DNA of 64,000 nucleotides from an uncultured Holdemanella sp. (GCF_934772795.1 NZ_CAKVMR010000002.1:5717-69716), one strand, 5' to 3'. Positions 1 to 9,566 are shown, counted from the first letter of the stretch. The notes: generated by a model not told the origin, from the letters alone. A program made the numbers and translations.

Positions 1-482
1 AAACGAATTTGATTCTCATTTTCTTTAAAGAAATTATTCACTTTATCCTCTTGTTTTTCTTTTAGAAAATCAAATGCCGTCTGATTTAAACTATGAATTT
101 TACGACGTTTTCTTTCCAATTCTTCCTGACGATTCTTTTCTTCAATATATTGTTGATAGTCCACATGAAATGGAAAAGTCTGTGGATTGATCGCATTGAT
201 TGCACGAACTACGCTGACTAAATGCACACAACCTTTATGTGTCTCTTGTGTACAAGTACAATTTGTAGTTAAAATCGTTCCATATTCATTCACTCTAAAA
301 TTTATGATTTCTTCATTCCAACGCGTTTGAATAATGGCCTTTACTTCATAATATAAAATCCTGTCATGCACTCTTTCAATTGAGATACGCTCAATCTTAC
401 CTGCATAATAAGGATCATTTGCCTCATAATATATCCATGAATTTTTAATAAAACGATTTAAAGACTCTTCAAAAATATGCAT
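1..482 (-). CDS. SWIM zinc-finger protein, N-terminal part (SNF2-type helicase), partial
   Basis: The reading frame is open from an ATG at 482 to the window edge (about 160 residues) and begins MHIFEESLNRFIKNSW. Residues 78-89 hold a CxC followed by CxH (NCTCTQ then GCVH), the ligand pattern of a SWIM zinc finger. In Bacillota this domain usually stands at the N terminus of SNF2/DEAD-box helicases, followed by a charged helix like the Glu/Lys/Arg-rich one here. An AGGTGG Shine-Dalgarno lies ahead of the ATG. The helicase domains would lie outside the window, so the full identity is inferred. Confidence 0.65.
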   Translation of the reverse strand, partial: MHIFEESLNRFIKNSWIYYEANDPYYAGKIERISIERVHDRILYYEVKAIIQTRWNEEIINFRVNEYGTILTTNCTCTQETHKGCVHLVSVVRAINAINPQTFPFHVDYQQYIEEKNRQEELERKRRKIHSLNQTAFDFLKEKQEDKVNNFFKENENQIR

Positions 483-574
483 ACGCAGCCCACCTAACTT
501 TCTCTTTATTATACCACAAATTTGACTTTCCATTTTTGAGTTGTTAATGTATGAGAAAAGAAAGAAGAATGATT

Positions 575-991
575 ATGAACACAAAAACGTATACAACCTT
601 ACCACAAGAAGCTAAAGACATTCGTATTGAAGTATTCATGAAAGAACAAGGCTTTGAAAACGAATTTGATAAAATCGATACGATTAGTCATCATATCGTT
701 GTCTTTGATGAAGGAAAACCAATCGGAACATGCCGTTTTTTCAAAGAAAATGATCATTACACCATTGGAAGGGTAGCTGTATTAAAGGCATATCGAAATC
801 AACATATTGGTAACTTGTTATTAATAAGTGCAGAAAAAGAAATCAAAAAATTAAATGGAGACTTAATTGTGGTGCACGCACAAGTTCGGGTCAGCCCATT
901 TTACAAGAAACAAGGCTATATTCAATTTGGTCAAATCGACGATGATGAAGGAGTCCCACATATGTGGATGAAAAAAAGGATACAGCATTAA
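575..991 (+). CDS. GNAT family N-acetyltransferase
   Basis: A protein of about 138 residues with the GNAT fold. Near the N terminus it has the LPQEAKDIRIEVFMKEQGF block typical of the ElaA/YjcF-like subgroup. The acetyl-CoA binding region is GRVAVLKAYRNQHIGNLLL, followed by the motif B/C helix and AQVRVSPFYKKQGY. The substrate is unknown. I chose the ATG at 575 because homologues begin just before TYTTLP and an AG-rich stretch precedes it; in-frame ATGs at 551 and 569 would add 8 or 2 residues. The gene converges on the aminotransferase gene with a 4-base overlap at the 3' ends. Confidence 0.8.
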   Translation: MNTKTYTTLPQEAKDIRIEVFMKEQGFENEFDKIDTISHHIVVFDEGKPIGTCRFFKENDHYTIGRVAVLKAYRNQHIGNLLLISAEKEIKKLNGDLIVVHAQVRVSPFYKKQGYIQFGQIDDDEGVPHMWMKKRIQH

Positions 992-2217
992 GCTACTGTA
1001 TCCAAAATATCCTTCATCTTTTTTGCGAGTCCCTTTGTCTTTTCAACAGATAAAGAACAAATCGCAACACGAATACCCAAATTTACTTTGACTGTAAAAA
1101 TGTTGTTTTCCATTAGTGCCTCATGGAATTTGTCACGCGTTTCATTATCCATAGATAAAGTTACGAAGAATCCTTCTTTGTAAGGATAATGTTTTAATCC
1201 CACTTCCTTCGCTTCTTTGACAAAGATATCTCCACGTTCTTTTAATAAATTTACATAGTGTAATCTTTCTTGATCATACGCATCTTTATGATTGTCTAAT
1301 ACATCTACGAATGTTGCCATAGCCCCATTGTTGATATTTGACCAAGTCGCACGCGCATCCTTTTCAAACACGATTTTTACTTGTTGAACCGCTTCTTTTT
1401 CTTGTCCTAACACAATGGCAGCTCCACAACGAAGTCCATAGCTCGTCATTGATTTTGATAAACTAAATGCGACAATTACGACAAAGTTTTTCTCAATTTG
1501 ATCAAATTGCGCAAAGTATTCTTTCGCCTTTTCTTGTCTAGAAGAGAAATCGATATACGCAATATCATTCAACAATACAACAGCATGTGTTTTTGAACAT
1601 TCATTCAAGAAAGAAATAACTTCTTTCCATTCGTCTTCACTTAAAGAATAACCAGTTGGATTGTGACAAGGATCATTGATCACAATGACTAAACGATTTT
1701 GTTTTTTCATCACATTTTTACATGCTGATTTAAAAGAGTTTAAATTGAAGTGATCATCTTCAAACAAACTATACTTTTCTACATTTAGATTGTGCATCTG
1801 CGCCATTAACGCATAAGATCCCCATGCGATTTCAGGCAAGATAACGGTTTGTCCTTCATCTAAACACTCTTGTAAAGTCATACCAACAGCACCGGTACCT
1901 CCAGGCGTAGCGATAACTTCATGTTCTAAGTGTGAATTTCCATTCAATACCCAGTCATATACTTTTTGTCTAAAGTCTGGATTTCCTGTAAAGCTAGCCG
2001 CATAAGCTGCCAACACTTTATTATCCAAATTCTTTAATGAACTAAAAACACTGTCTAAGGCAACCAAAGTACCTTCTTCATCATATAAAGAACCAATTGT
2101 CGCATCTACAACATTTTCAGCTCCCACTCTAGCCTTAGCTTCTTTTGCCTTGGCAACAATGGAGAATACGGTATCTACGATTGGTGTTTGATTGACACTT
2201 TCCTTCACAAAATTCAT
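988..2217 (-). CDS. PLP-dependent class I/II aminotransferase (probable aromatic aminotransferase)
   Basis: A 409-residue fold-type I aminotransferase. Visible family signatures are ATPGGTGAVGMTLQ (cofactor phosphate loop), NDPCHNPTGYSLS (the NPTG motif contacting PLP and substrate), and FSLSKSMTSYGLRCGAA, whose SKS holds the Schiff-base lysine and whose GLR is conserved. It starts 2 bases after the stop of pheA in the same operon, so the likely job is the last step of phenylalanine synthesis: phenylpyruvate plus an amino donor to phenylalanine. A good AAGGAGG site precedes the ATG. The aromatic specificity is inferred from context; aspartate aminotransferase activity is also possible. Confidence 0.85.
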   Translation of the reverse strand: MNFVKESVNQTPIVDTVFSIVAKAKEAKARVGAENVVDATIGSLYDEEGTLVALDSVFSSLKNLDNKVLAAYAASFTGNPDFRQKVYDWVLNGNSHLEHEVIATPGGTGAVGMTLQECLDEGQTVILPEIAWGSYALMAQMHNLNVEKYSLFEDDHFNLNSFKSACKNVMKKQNRLVIVINDPCHNPTGYSLSEDEWKEVISFLNECSKTHAVVLLNDIAYIDFSSRQEKAKEYFAQFDQIEKNFVVIVAFSLSKSMTSYGLRCGAAIVLGQEKEAVQQVKIVFEKDARATWSNINNGAMATFVDVLDNHKDAYDQERLHYVNLLKERGDIFVKEAKEVGLKHYPYKEGFFVTLSMDNETRDKFHEALMENNIFTVKVNLGIRVAICSLSVEKTKGLAKKMKDILDTVA

Positions 2218-2219
2218 AC

Positions 2220-3293
2220 TTATTTTTCCTCCTTTAAAGTATATGCTCCCAATACTTTTACACTTTCACATACAGACTGAATCTGCTCAATACAATCATC
2301 CGCCTTTGACATATCCCCTTCAATTTCAACAAAGAAGAAATACTCAAAAGGTTTATTTTTCATCGGTCTAGACTGAATGCTTTCCATATTCAATCCATTC
2401 TTGGCAATGCAATCAATGATCTTAGCTAAAGCTCCACTTTCATGTTTAACCGATAAAACCATACTAAAGCGATTGCCCTGCATTTGTGGCTTTAAGCCAA
2501 TCACCAAAAAACGCGTTGTGTTTGTCGCATTTTCTTGAATGTTTGTAGCCAACACCTTTAAGCCATACAACTCTGCATTTTCCTTAGCACCAATAGCTGC
2601 TTTATGCACATCCTTCTGTGCTGAAATATATTGAGCCGCCATCGCCGTATTTGGATAGGCCACCGTTTGTACATTTAGTTCCTTCAAGAATTCTTTAGAT
2701 TGTGAAAGAGCTTGATCCTTTGAATACACCCACTCCACATCTTTTAATGTACTGCCAGGAACTCCAAGTAAACACTGTTCAATCTTTTGATCATAAATTG
2801 ACTGAATATACACTGGATATTCCATTAATAAATCTAAAACTTCTCCAACTAAACCAGAGTTTGTGTTCTCAAAAGGAATCACACCATATTGCACATCTGA
2901 ATGTACAACCATTTGAAAGACTTCCTCAAAACTAGAAACTCCTACTTTTGGATTGGAAGGAAATAACTTTTCACTAACCATATGGCCAAAGGCACCTTCC
3001 ACACCACAATATCCGACTTTATCATGAGACTGCAACGTTCTTTGATAGACCTTTGATTCTTTCATAATGAACTTTATAAAAGACTCATAATATTCTTTGT
3101 AATCTGGATTCTGAATAAACTGCAGATTCTTTTCAATTACAACCTGCTCTCTACCCGAATCTAGAATTGGTAAATCATTTTCTATTTTATACGCAATTAC
3201 ATCCTTAACTGCATCCAACCTGGCTTCATATAACTTAGCCATTTCACGATCGATCGCATCAATTTGTGTACGCGCCTGTTCCAACTTATTCAT
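2220..3293 (-). CDS. pheA: Bifunctional chorismate mutase / prephenate dehydratase (P-protein)
   Basis: A 357-residue three-domain enzyme converting chorismate to prephenate and then phenylpyruvate. Residues 1-85 form an AroQ-type chorismate mutase helix bundle (start LEQARTQIDAIDREM). Residues 92-270 form the prephenate dehydratase domain (VGYCGVEGAFGHMVSEKLF, VIPFENTNSGLVGEVLDLL, and the conserved NTTRFLVIG). Residues 277-350 form an ACT domain with GALAKIID and ESIQSRPMKNKPF, the phenylalanine-binding GAL and ESRP motifs. Feedback inhibition by phenylalanine is therefore expected. Start ATG with AGGTGA upstream. It is the first gene of an operon with the aminotransferase at 988. Confidence 0.96.
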   Translation of the reverse strand: MNKLEQARTQIDAIDREMAKLYEARLDAVKDVIAYKIENDLPILDSGREQVVIEKNLQFIQNPDYKEYYESFIKFIMKESKVYQRTLQSHDKVGYCGVEGAFGHMVSEKLFPSNPKVGVSSFEEVFQMVVHSDVQYGVIPFENTNSGLVGEVLDLLMEYPVYIQSIYDQKIEQCLLGVPGSTLKDVEWVYSKDQALSQSKEFLKELNVQTVAYPNTAMAAQYISAQKDVHKAAIGAKENAELYGLKVLATNIQENATNTTRFLVIGLKPQMQGNRFSMVLSVKHESGALAKIIDCIAKNGLNMESIQSRPMKNKPFEYFFFVEIEGDMSKADDCIEQIQSVCESVKVLGAYTLKEEK

Positions 3294-3326
3294 AGGTTCA
3301 CCTCAATGAATATCATACCATAATTT

Positions 3327-4721
3327 TCATCTATTTTCTGAAAATGAATGATATAAATCATCCAATGTATAAAGAATCAAATTTGAATCTTCCTTTAAAT
3401 CAAAACCAGATTTTGAAAAAAAGCCGTATTTATAACATGTCATATTCACATTTTTTACTTGTTCGATCTCTTTATCCACAACATCCTGTGTTACTTTAGA
3501 ATTCTTGTACTTGCATTCATAAAATATATATCCCTTTTCATCTTGCGTAACTACATCAAATTCTCCGTTCATCTTATTTACAGGATCATCATAATAGTAT
3601 TTTCCAATCTCAAAGAATGGTATTTCGAATCCATTCAATCTATTCTTTCGAATCAAAAATTGTTGACAAATCCATTCAAACACAGATGGAACATGACTCT
3701 TATACAAATCATCCTGTATAAATCGATCAAAGAATGCATCTTCATTCATTACATTTAATTGCGAAATATATTTATAGATATATTTATAGTAAAACAATGT
3801 AAAATTATCGCAAATATAATACCCAGCTTTTTTCTTATTATTCTTATCATTAATAGGTGATCTTTTTTCAACCACACCCATTTTCATCAATTTATCTAAA
3901 ACATCCGAAAGAATTGGGCTCGATGCGATATGTGATTTATTTAAAATATTCGTAAATTTTGTATTTCCTGCAGCTAAAGTTTCAAACACTTCATTCGCAT
4001 TATTTATTTTTGAGATTTCATTTTTCAAGTACATAGGCACTTCATTCAACAATAATCCATTTTGTGAAGCAATTAAATCAATGATATTTTCTCTTACACT
4101 TAACGATTCATCAATTAAACGATTATAATATGGAATACCACCAAATACACTATACAACGTTACTTTATCTTCGTTTGAAAAAGATGGATAAAATAGACTT
4201 GAATCATAATAATCCATCGGTTTTATATCTAAAATCCTTGTGAATCGACCATATAAAGGATTTTCTCGTTCAATCAAGGACTTCATTGTATCCACATAAG
4301 AACCACATAATATAAGTTTCAAATGGGAAGTATGTAAATGTTTATCAATCACAGTTTGAAGAATACTGTCTAACCCTTTCATGCAACTGCGTAAATATGG
4401 ATATTCATCCAATACAAAAATAACTGTTTTGTCTTTGGCATACGAAAATAGAAATTCAAACACTTCTTCTATTGACTGAAAGCCTAGGCGTGGCAAATTC
4501 AACATATCGGAAATCAGTGATGAAAGACTATCCACATTGGATAATTCTGTAGTTTGTTTAGCTTCATAATAAATATACTCCCCTTTGAAATCTTCGATGG
4601 CCTTCTTGATCAATTCTGTTTTCCCTATTCTTCTTCGTCCATATATCAATACAGATTCTTGTCGATTGGATAAAAATACACGATTTAAAATCTTTAGCTC
4701 ATTCTCTCTACCTACAAACAT
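3327..4721 (-). CDS. AAA ATPase with C-terminal nuclease-like domain (DUF234 family)
   Basis: About 464 residues. The N terminus MFVGRENELKILNRVF leads into Walker A GRRRIGKTELI and Walker B VIFVLDEYPYL, and the sensor-like CGSYVDTMKSL follows. A winged-helix segment lies in the middle. The C terminus holds a PD-(D/E)XK-like pattern, GEFDVV then FYECKYK. This is the archaeal/bacterial DUF234 ATPase family, whose biological role is unsettled. I moved the start to the ATG at 4721 because GGAGGG sits just upstream and family members begin at this point. The gene is apparently monocistronic. Codon use is AT-rich like the neighbours. Confidence 0.8.
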   Translation of the reverse strand: MFVGRENELKILNRVFLSNRQESVLIYGRRRIGKTELIKKAIEDFKGEYIYYEAKQTTELSNVDSLSSLISDMLNLPRLGFQSIEEVFEFLFSYAKDKTVIFVLDEYPYLRSCMKGLDSILQTVIDKHLHTSHLKLILCGSYVDTMKSLIERENPLYGRFTRILDIKPMDYYDSSLFYPSFSNEDKVTLYSVFGGIPYYNRLIDESLSVRENIIDLIASQNGLLLNEVPMYLKNEISKINNANEVFETLAAGNTKFTNILNKSHIASSPILSDVLDKLMKMGVVEKRSPINDKNNKKKAGYYICDNFTLFYYKYIYKYISQLNVMNEDAFFDRFIQDDLYKSHVPSVFEWICQQFLIRKNRLNGFEIPFFEIGKYYYDDPVNKMNGEFDVVTQDEKGYIFYECKYKNSKVTQDVVDKEIEQVKNVNMTCYKYGFFSKSGFDLKEDSNLILYTLDDLYHSFSENR

Positions 4722-4782
4722 AAGCCCTCCGTTTTTAGTCATTTATTTTTTACTAATATTTATCTGACTAAAAAATAACACT

Positions 4783-4810
4783 AAAAAAATAGAAAGTCAA
4801 ACGACTTTCT
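4783..4810 (-). terminator. Rho-independent terminator of the 4809-6581 peptidase gene
   Basis: Read on the minus strand, AGAAAGTC-GTTT-GACTTTCT is followed by a run of seven T. The stem overlaps the stop codon of the M3 peptidase gene. Confidence 0.8.
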
Positions 4811-6581
4811 ACTTCATAATACTCTCAAATTCATCAATTAAAGAATCAAACAATTCAATCGCATCTTCCACTGGTTTTGGACTTGCCATATCAACACCGG
4901 CCATACGTAATAATTCAACTGGTGATTTTGTACATCCACCCTTTAAGAATGACAAATATGCATCAATATCGGCTTGTGTTCCATGAAGCAATTTTTGTGA
5001 TAGAGCCATAGCTGCGCTAAAACCTGTCGCATATTGGTATACATAGAAATTCATATAGAAATGTGGAATACGAGCCCATTCCATACTGATTTCATCATCT
5101 ACAATCACATCTTCACCATAATAGAATTTATTTAAATCTGCATAGATTTGATTCAATGTATCGCTTGTCAAAACTTCATTATTTGCGGTCTTTTCATTGA
5201 TGATCTTTTCAAATTCCGCAAACATACACTGTCTAAACAATGTAGTTCTAAATTGTTCCATAAAGTGATTGATCAAATAAGCCTGGAATTTAGAATCTGA
5301 GTTTTGTTTGCGCAAATAATCCATCAATAAAGCTTCATTACAAGTACTGGCAACTTCAGCCACAAATATTTTATAGTGACGATCTAATGGAGCTTGGTAT
5401 TTTGTAGACATATAGGAATGCATCGCATGTCCCATTTCATGGGCTAAAGTAAATTCTGTATCTAAAGAATCCGCAAAGTTCATTAACACAAATGGATGTA
5501 CTCTTTGTCCACTTGAATAAGCACCTGAGCGTTTACCTTCATTTTCATATACATCGATCCAACGCGAATTCAACCCTCTTTCATAAACTTTGGCATATTC
5601 AGTTCCATACAATTGAATAGAATGTAAGACATCTTCTTTGGCCTGTTCAAAAGATACAGGAACATTACATTCATTGACCATAGGCACATATAGATCATAC
5701 ATATGAAGTTTATCTTTCTTCATAACTTCTTTACGCACTCGCATATATTTATGTAAAACATGAATATTTTTATGTACCGTTTCAATCAATTGTTCATATA
5801 CTCTTGGTGAAATATTATTCGCATCTACAGCACATTCTAAACTGGATGCATATTTACGGGCTGTACTATTAAATTTCAACTGATTTGTCTGTCCATTTAA
5901 ACAAGCAGCTAGTGTATGGATCATAGAACCATATCCTGCATAGAAATTACGATATGCACTTTCTCTAAGCACTTCATCTTCCTGCTCTAACATATGAATG
6001 AATGTACCTGTAGTTAAAGTGTGTTTATTTCCTTTTGAATCAATCGCATCTTCAAATTTCAAGTCTGCATTATTCAACATTCCAAAAATAGAATAAGGCG
6101 TATCCTGCATCAATGAGCTGGATGCCATTAATTTTTCTTCTGTTTCAGATAATACGTGTTCTTTTAAGCGACACACCTCTTCTAGATACACACGATATCT
6201 TTCTAAGATGGGTTGGGATGCATAAAAAGATTCTAAATCTTTAATCTGCATAATTTGTACATCACTAAAAGAAAGCTGTGTAAAGATCTCAACCGCTAAC
6301 GCATTGGCCTTTCCTTTTAATTCTTGATGATGTGCATCAGCTGTATCTTGATCTGACAATAATGAGGCATAGCCCAAACAATCATCTAATAGACATGTTA
6401 ATTTTTCATATCCCTTTAAAAATGATAATAAGTTGGATGCATCATCCAATTTTCCATCATATGCACAAAGCTCGTTTCCTAATTCTTTACAAGTTTCTAA
6501 ACAAGCTAAAAAGGCAGCTTCATCTTCAAAAATATCTTCTGTTTTCCAAGTATTTTCTATTTTTTGTTCATTACGCTTCAT
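4809..6581 (-). CDS. pepF: Oligoendopeptidase F (M3 family metallopeptidase)
   Basis: About 590 residues, the usual PepF length. The zinc motif HExxH appears as TLAHEMGHAMHSYM, with the third ligand in the downstream EVASTCNEALL segment. An N-terminal M3N domain and the C-terminal helical domain complete the fold. The enzyme is cytoplasmic and cleaves short oligopeptides. I place the start at the ATG at 6581 because GGAGG lies 10 bases upstream; an upstream ATG would add 13 residues without a site. It lies downstream of cutC on the same strand, but a weak hairpin and 123 bases separate them, so it may be transcribed on its own. A second PepF-like protein lies at 10395. Confidence 0.92.
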   Translation of the reverse strand: MKRNEQKIENTWKTEDIFEDEAAFLACLETCKELGNELCAYDGKLDDASNLLSFLKGYEKLTCLLDDCLGYASLLSDQDTADAHHQELKGKANALAVEIFTQLSFSDVQIMQIKDLESFYASQPILERYRVYLEEVCRLKEHVLSETEEKLMASSSLMQDTPYSIFGMLNNADLKFEDAIDSKGNKHTLTTGTFIHMLEQEDEVLRESAYRNFYAGYGSMIHTLAACLNGQTNQLKFNSTARKYASSLECAVDANNISPRVYEQLIETVHKNIHVLHKYMRVRKEVMKKDKLHMYDLYVPMVNECNVPVSFEQAKEDVLHSIQLYGTEYAKVYERGLNSRWIDVYENEGKRSGAYSSGQRVHPFVLMNFADSLDTEFTLAHEMGHAMHSYMSTKYQAPLDRHYKIFVAEVASTCNEALLMDYLRKQNSDSKFQAYLINHFMEQFRTTLFRQCMFAEFEKIINEKTANNEVLTSDTLNQIYADLNKFYYGEDVIVDDEISMEWARIPHFYMNFYVYQYATGFSAAMALSQKLLHGTQADIDAYLSFLKGGCTKSPVELLRMAGVDMASPKPVEDAIELFDSLIDEFESIMK

Positions 6582-6683
6582 GAGTAAACAACCTCCATTA
6601 ATATGTCTATTGTAACACAATATAATACAAATTAACTAAGTTACAAATTACTAAGTTATAACTGAGCAAATTTTCTTTCCCAC

Positions 6684-6704
6684 AAGAAAAGACGGGAAAC
6701 CCGC
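6684..6704 (-). terminator. Weak terminator-like hairpin after cutC
   Basis: On the minus strand GCGGG-TTT-CCCGT is followed by the T-rich stretch CTTTTCT. The stem is short, with a terminal G-T pair, so termination may be partial. Confidence 0.4.
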
Positions 6705-7448
6705 CTACTTGATACTATCCACTAATTTTTTTACCAATTCCACATCAACGACATCATAGTCATTTTCATGTGGACTTGCCAAGTAACTATAAGAAACGCC
6801 ATTTTTAGTGGTTGTCGCATCTGCCTTATAGCTCTTACAAGAAGAATGCACCTGATATACACCTGTATAATTCATCATCATTTTTGCGTTTTCTGCATTC
6901 ATTCCACTACCAGGAAGAATCTGAATCTTATCTCCATATTGATTATTCAATACTTTAATTAAATCAATTCCTTCCATAGCTTTTGATTTTTGTCCACTTG
7001 TCAATACACGATCTGCCCCTAAATCAATTAATGTTTCAATGGCTTCAAATGCATCTGGCGTAACATCAAAAGCTCTATGGAATACAGCTTCCTTATTGTA
7101 TGAATGAATCAAATCAATCATTCTTTTTGTGTCCTCTTCACAAATTGTGCCATCTTCATTTAAGAAACCAAACGCAATTCCATCGGCACCATGATCTAAA
7201 AGAATCTTGGCATCTTCAAACATAATTTTTACATCTTCTTTTTCATAACAGAAACCAGCAGCACGTGGGCGTACCATACAAATCACTGTTAAGTCTGTTT
7301 CTTTTTTTACACGAACTAGACTTGCGACACTTGGCGTTAAGCCACCAACACTTAACGCACTATTTAATTCAACCCTCTTTGCGTTACCATGATATGCAGC
7401 TATACAATCTTGATAACTACCTGCACATACTTCAATCATTCTCTCCAT
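6705..7448 (-). CDS. cutC: CutC family TIM-barrel protein
   Basis: A 247-residue protein matching CutC throughout: IEVCAGSYQDCIAAYHGNAKRVELNSALSVGGLTPS in sections at the N terminus, then VICMVRPRAAGFCY, DGIAFGFLNEDG, FHRAFDVTPDAFEAIETL, GADRVLTSGQ and ILPGSGMNAENA. CutC was named for copper homeostasis, but its biochemical activity is not settled; the fold is a TIM barrel with conserved polar residues. Here it is the last gene of a PTS/glycoasparaginase operon, which argues for a catabolic role. Its ATG overlaps the end of the M20 dipeptidase gene by 17 bases, with GAGG 7 bases upstream. Confidence 0.9.
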   Translation of the reverse strand: MERMIEVCAGSYQDCIAAYHGNAKRVELNSALSVGGLTPSVASLVRVKKETDLTVICMVRPRAAGFCYEKEDVKIMFEDAKILLDHGADGIAFGFLNEDGTICEEDTKRMIDLIHSYNKEAVFHRAFDVTPDAFEAIETLIDLGADRVLTSGQKSKAMEGIDLIKVLNNQYGDKIQILPGSGMNAENAKMMMNYTGVYQVHSSCKSYKADATTTKNGVSYSYLASPHENDYDVVDVELVKKLVDSIK

Positions 7449-8553
7449 TAGCCAACCTCACTATACTTAATGCGTATATTTTCGCATTTAAAATCAAATC
7501 ACTACGATCCATCCATTCATTTGGATTGTGCCCAATGCCTTTTTGCCCAGGAAAACTAGGTCCAAAAGGAACTATATTCGGCATGATCTTCGCATACGTT
7601 CCACCCGTAGTTGTAACTGGCGTACCATCCATGCCTGTTACCTTTTCATAGGTAGCCTTTAATGTTTGGCACAAGAATCCATTTTTATCAAAATAAACAG
7701 GATCATAATTATGTATACATTCTACTTGTAGTTCTTTGCTTAATTTAGATTTGATTGTCTCCTCTATTGTATCATTACTAATACTTGCAGGATAGCTAAA
7801 AGAGAAGTCAAAACCAAGTTTTCCTTCTAGATCCACTAATTTTTTATTACTCATCTGCATTTTACCAAATTCAGGATCCTCAATATTTAGCCCTAATTTA
7901 TTTCCAAATCCATTGTCCGATAAAATATATTCATTAATAAATTGATTGAATGCAGTCTTATTTTCAATATCCGTACTCACACGATAAGTACTTCTGCCTC
8001 TTTCCGCATAAACAACCGGATATTTACAATCGGGTGTCCAGCCCATAATAGGTGGTTTTCTGACTTTAAGGAAATGTGTTAAATCTTCAAATCCCGTTTC
8101 TTCATTTGTTCCAAACAAAATATAAACAGGACGCTTTAACTGAATTCCCAATTCCTTTATGGCATATAATGCATATAGACAAGATAGAGTAGGACCTTTA
8201 TTATCTAAAATACCACGGGCAAAAATTCTGCCATTTTCATCTTCATAAGCTGAGAATGGAGGATGATTCCATCCTTCGCCTACAGGAACAACATCTAAAT
8301 GTCCCATAATACCAATATAATCTTCACCTGTGCCATATTTGGCAATACCTACCATATGATCGACGTTTTCTGTTTCAAAGCCCAATTCAGAAGCTAATTT
8401 CAATGCTTCTTCTAAAGCTTTATTTACGCCCTCACCAAAAGGCATGCCTGGCTTTGCTTCACTTTGTACGCTATCGATCTGAACAATTCTTTTGATTCCT
8501 GAAATCATCTCATCGCTAATTTCATCGATCTTCTTTAATAATTCCTCTTCCAT
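7432..8553 (-). CDS. M20 family dipeptidase (PepV/Sapep-like)
   Basis: A 373-residue di-metal peptidase. Metal-site motifs are GHLDVVPVG (His and the activating Asp), ILDNKGPTL (bridging Asp), TNEETGFED (catalytic Glu pair), TPDCKYPV (Asp) and GIGHNPNEWM (C-terminal His). The family cleaves dipeptides with broad specificity, cytoplasmically. It is shorter than typical PepV (about 460-470 residues), mainly in the central lid domain, so substrate preference may differ. It sits between the glycoasparaginase and cutC, one base from the former. The role inferred from context is trimming peptides derived from the imported substrate. Confidence 0.88.
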   Translation of the reverse strand: MEEELLKKIDEISDEMISGIKRIVQIDSVQSEAKPGMPFGEGVNKALEEALKLASELGFETENVDHMVGIAKYGTGEDYIGIMGHLDVVPVGEGWNHPPFSAYEDENGRIFARGILDNKGPTLSCLYALYAIKELGIQLKRPVYILFGTNEETGFEDLTHFLKVRKPPIMGWTPDCKYPVVYAERGRSTYRVSTDIENKTAFNQFINEYILSDNGFGNKLGLNIEDPEFGKMQMSNKKLVDLEGKLGFDFSFSYPASISNDTIEETIKSKLSKELQVECIHNYDPVYFDKNGFLCQTLKATYEKVTGMDGTPVTTTGGTYAKIMPNIVPFGPSFPGQKGIGHNPNEWMDRSDLILNAKIYALSIVRLANGEND

Positions 8554-8554
8554 A

Positions 8555-9514
8555 TTATTTCCTAACTAATGGAGCTGTACGTGTGGCCATATAGTTATCC
8601 ATCCATTCTTTACTTGCGACTTCAAATGTACATTTACCGTCCTCATCATGATTCACTAAATATACAGTTGGAGCTTGTGTTTCAGTTGCCACTACAAAAC
8701 TAAAGCCTTCAATATTTGTAGCACAACCCCATTCCCCCTTGTTGTTCATCGCAATCAAAGACATGTCTCCTGCTTTTCCTCTTCTTCGTTTCAACTCCAA
8801 ATCAAAGTCGTGTACAGCTTTTTCACAAGCCTGTTGAGGATGCATGCCTTCTTTCATTAGACGAACGATTTCATAAGAAACACAGCCCTTCATAACATCT
8901 TCACCTAAACCTGTAGCACTTGCTCCTCCGGCAAAAGAATCTACATAGAATCCAGAACCACATACAGGAGAATCGCCTAGTCGTCCTGGATGTTTCATGA
9001 ACAATCCAGAAGTACTTGTTGCACTTGTCATGTGTCCATCATAATCTAGACAAACCATACCTACTGTGTCATGTCCTGAATATGGTTTTAATTCCGTATT
9101 TGTGATTTCTTTTGTACGATTGTGATAATGGATCTTAGCACGATCTGTCAACATTGTTTTTCTTTCAAAGCCATGTCTTGAAGCATATTTTTCAGCTCCT
9201 TGTCCCACTAAGAAATTATTGGCATCATAGTGCATTAGACTACGTGCAATACTAACAGGGTTGGCAAAATCTTTAACGCCTCCAACACATCCAAATTCGA
9301 GTGTATCTCCATCCATAAAAGCAGCATCTAATTCCACTTCCATTTCTTCATTTGGAAGTCCACCATATCCTACACTTTTATAGTATTCAAAATCCTCTAC
9401 AGCTTTGATTGCTTCTTCAATCGAATCCGCTGCACTTTCGTTATTTTTTAACATAGAATCTGCTTTTTGTATTCCTTCTAAAGCCATTCTCCATGTTGCG
9501 ATAATTCCGTACAT
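8555..9514 (-). CDS. N4-(beta-N-acetylglucosaminyl)-L-asparaginase (Ntn hydrolase, T2 family)
   Basis: About 319 residues. The self-processing site is GHDTVGMVCLD: cleavage before Thr150 would expose the catalytic nucleophile, giving alpha and beta chains. The following TSATSTSGLFMKHPGRLGD and GGASATGLGEDVM match aspartylglucosaminidases rather than plant-type isoaspartyl peptidases. The family hydrolyses GlcNAc-Asn, releasing aspartate and the amino-sugar, and needs a free Asn alpha-amino and carboxyl group. There is no signal peptide. The start at 9514 is set by AGGAGG 8 bases upstream. It follows EIIB after a 52-base gap that contains a terminator-like hairpin. Confidence 0.9.
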   Translation of the reverse strand: MYGIIATWRMALEGIQKADSMLKNNESAADSIEEAIKAVEDFEYYKSVGYGGLPNEEMEVELDAAFMDGDTLEFGCVGGVKDFANPVSIARSLMHYDANNFLVGQGAEKYASRHGFERKTMLTDRAKIHYHNRTKEITNTELKPYSGHDTVGMVCLDYDGHMTSATSTSGLFMKHPGRLGDSPVCGSGFYVDSFAGGASATGLGEDVMKGCVSYEIVRLMKEGMHPQQACEKAVHDFDLELKRRRGKAGDMSLIAMNNKGEWGCATNIEGFSFVVATETQAPTVYLVNHDEDGKCTFEVASKEWMDNYMATRTAPLVRK

Positions 9515-9540
9515 ACTTTTTCCTCCTGTATAATCCAAAA

Positions 9541-9564
9541 AATAAAATCGCTTTAAAAAAGCGA
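9541..9564 (-). terminator. Intra-operon attenuator-type hairpin between EIIB and glycoasparaginase genes
   Basis: On the minus strand TCGCTTT and AAAGCGA flank a short T-rich loop and are followed by TTTTATT. It lies directly after the EIIB stop codon and before the AGGAGG of the next gene, so it could lower expression of the enzymes relative to the transporter subunits. Confidence 0.55.
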
Positions 9565-9566
9565 CC

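Noticed and set aside
3327..4721. DUF234 ATPase as part of a defence or toxin system
   Set aside because: No partner genes; a single ATPase of this family is common and of unknown role.
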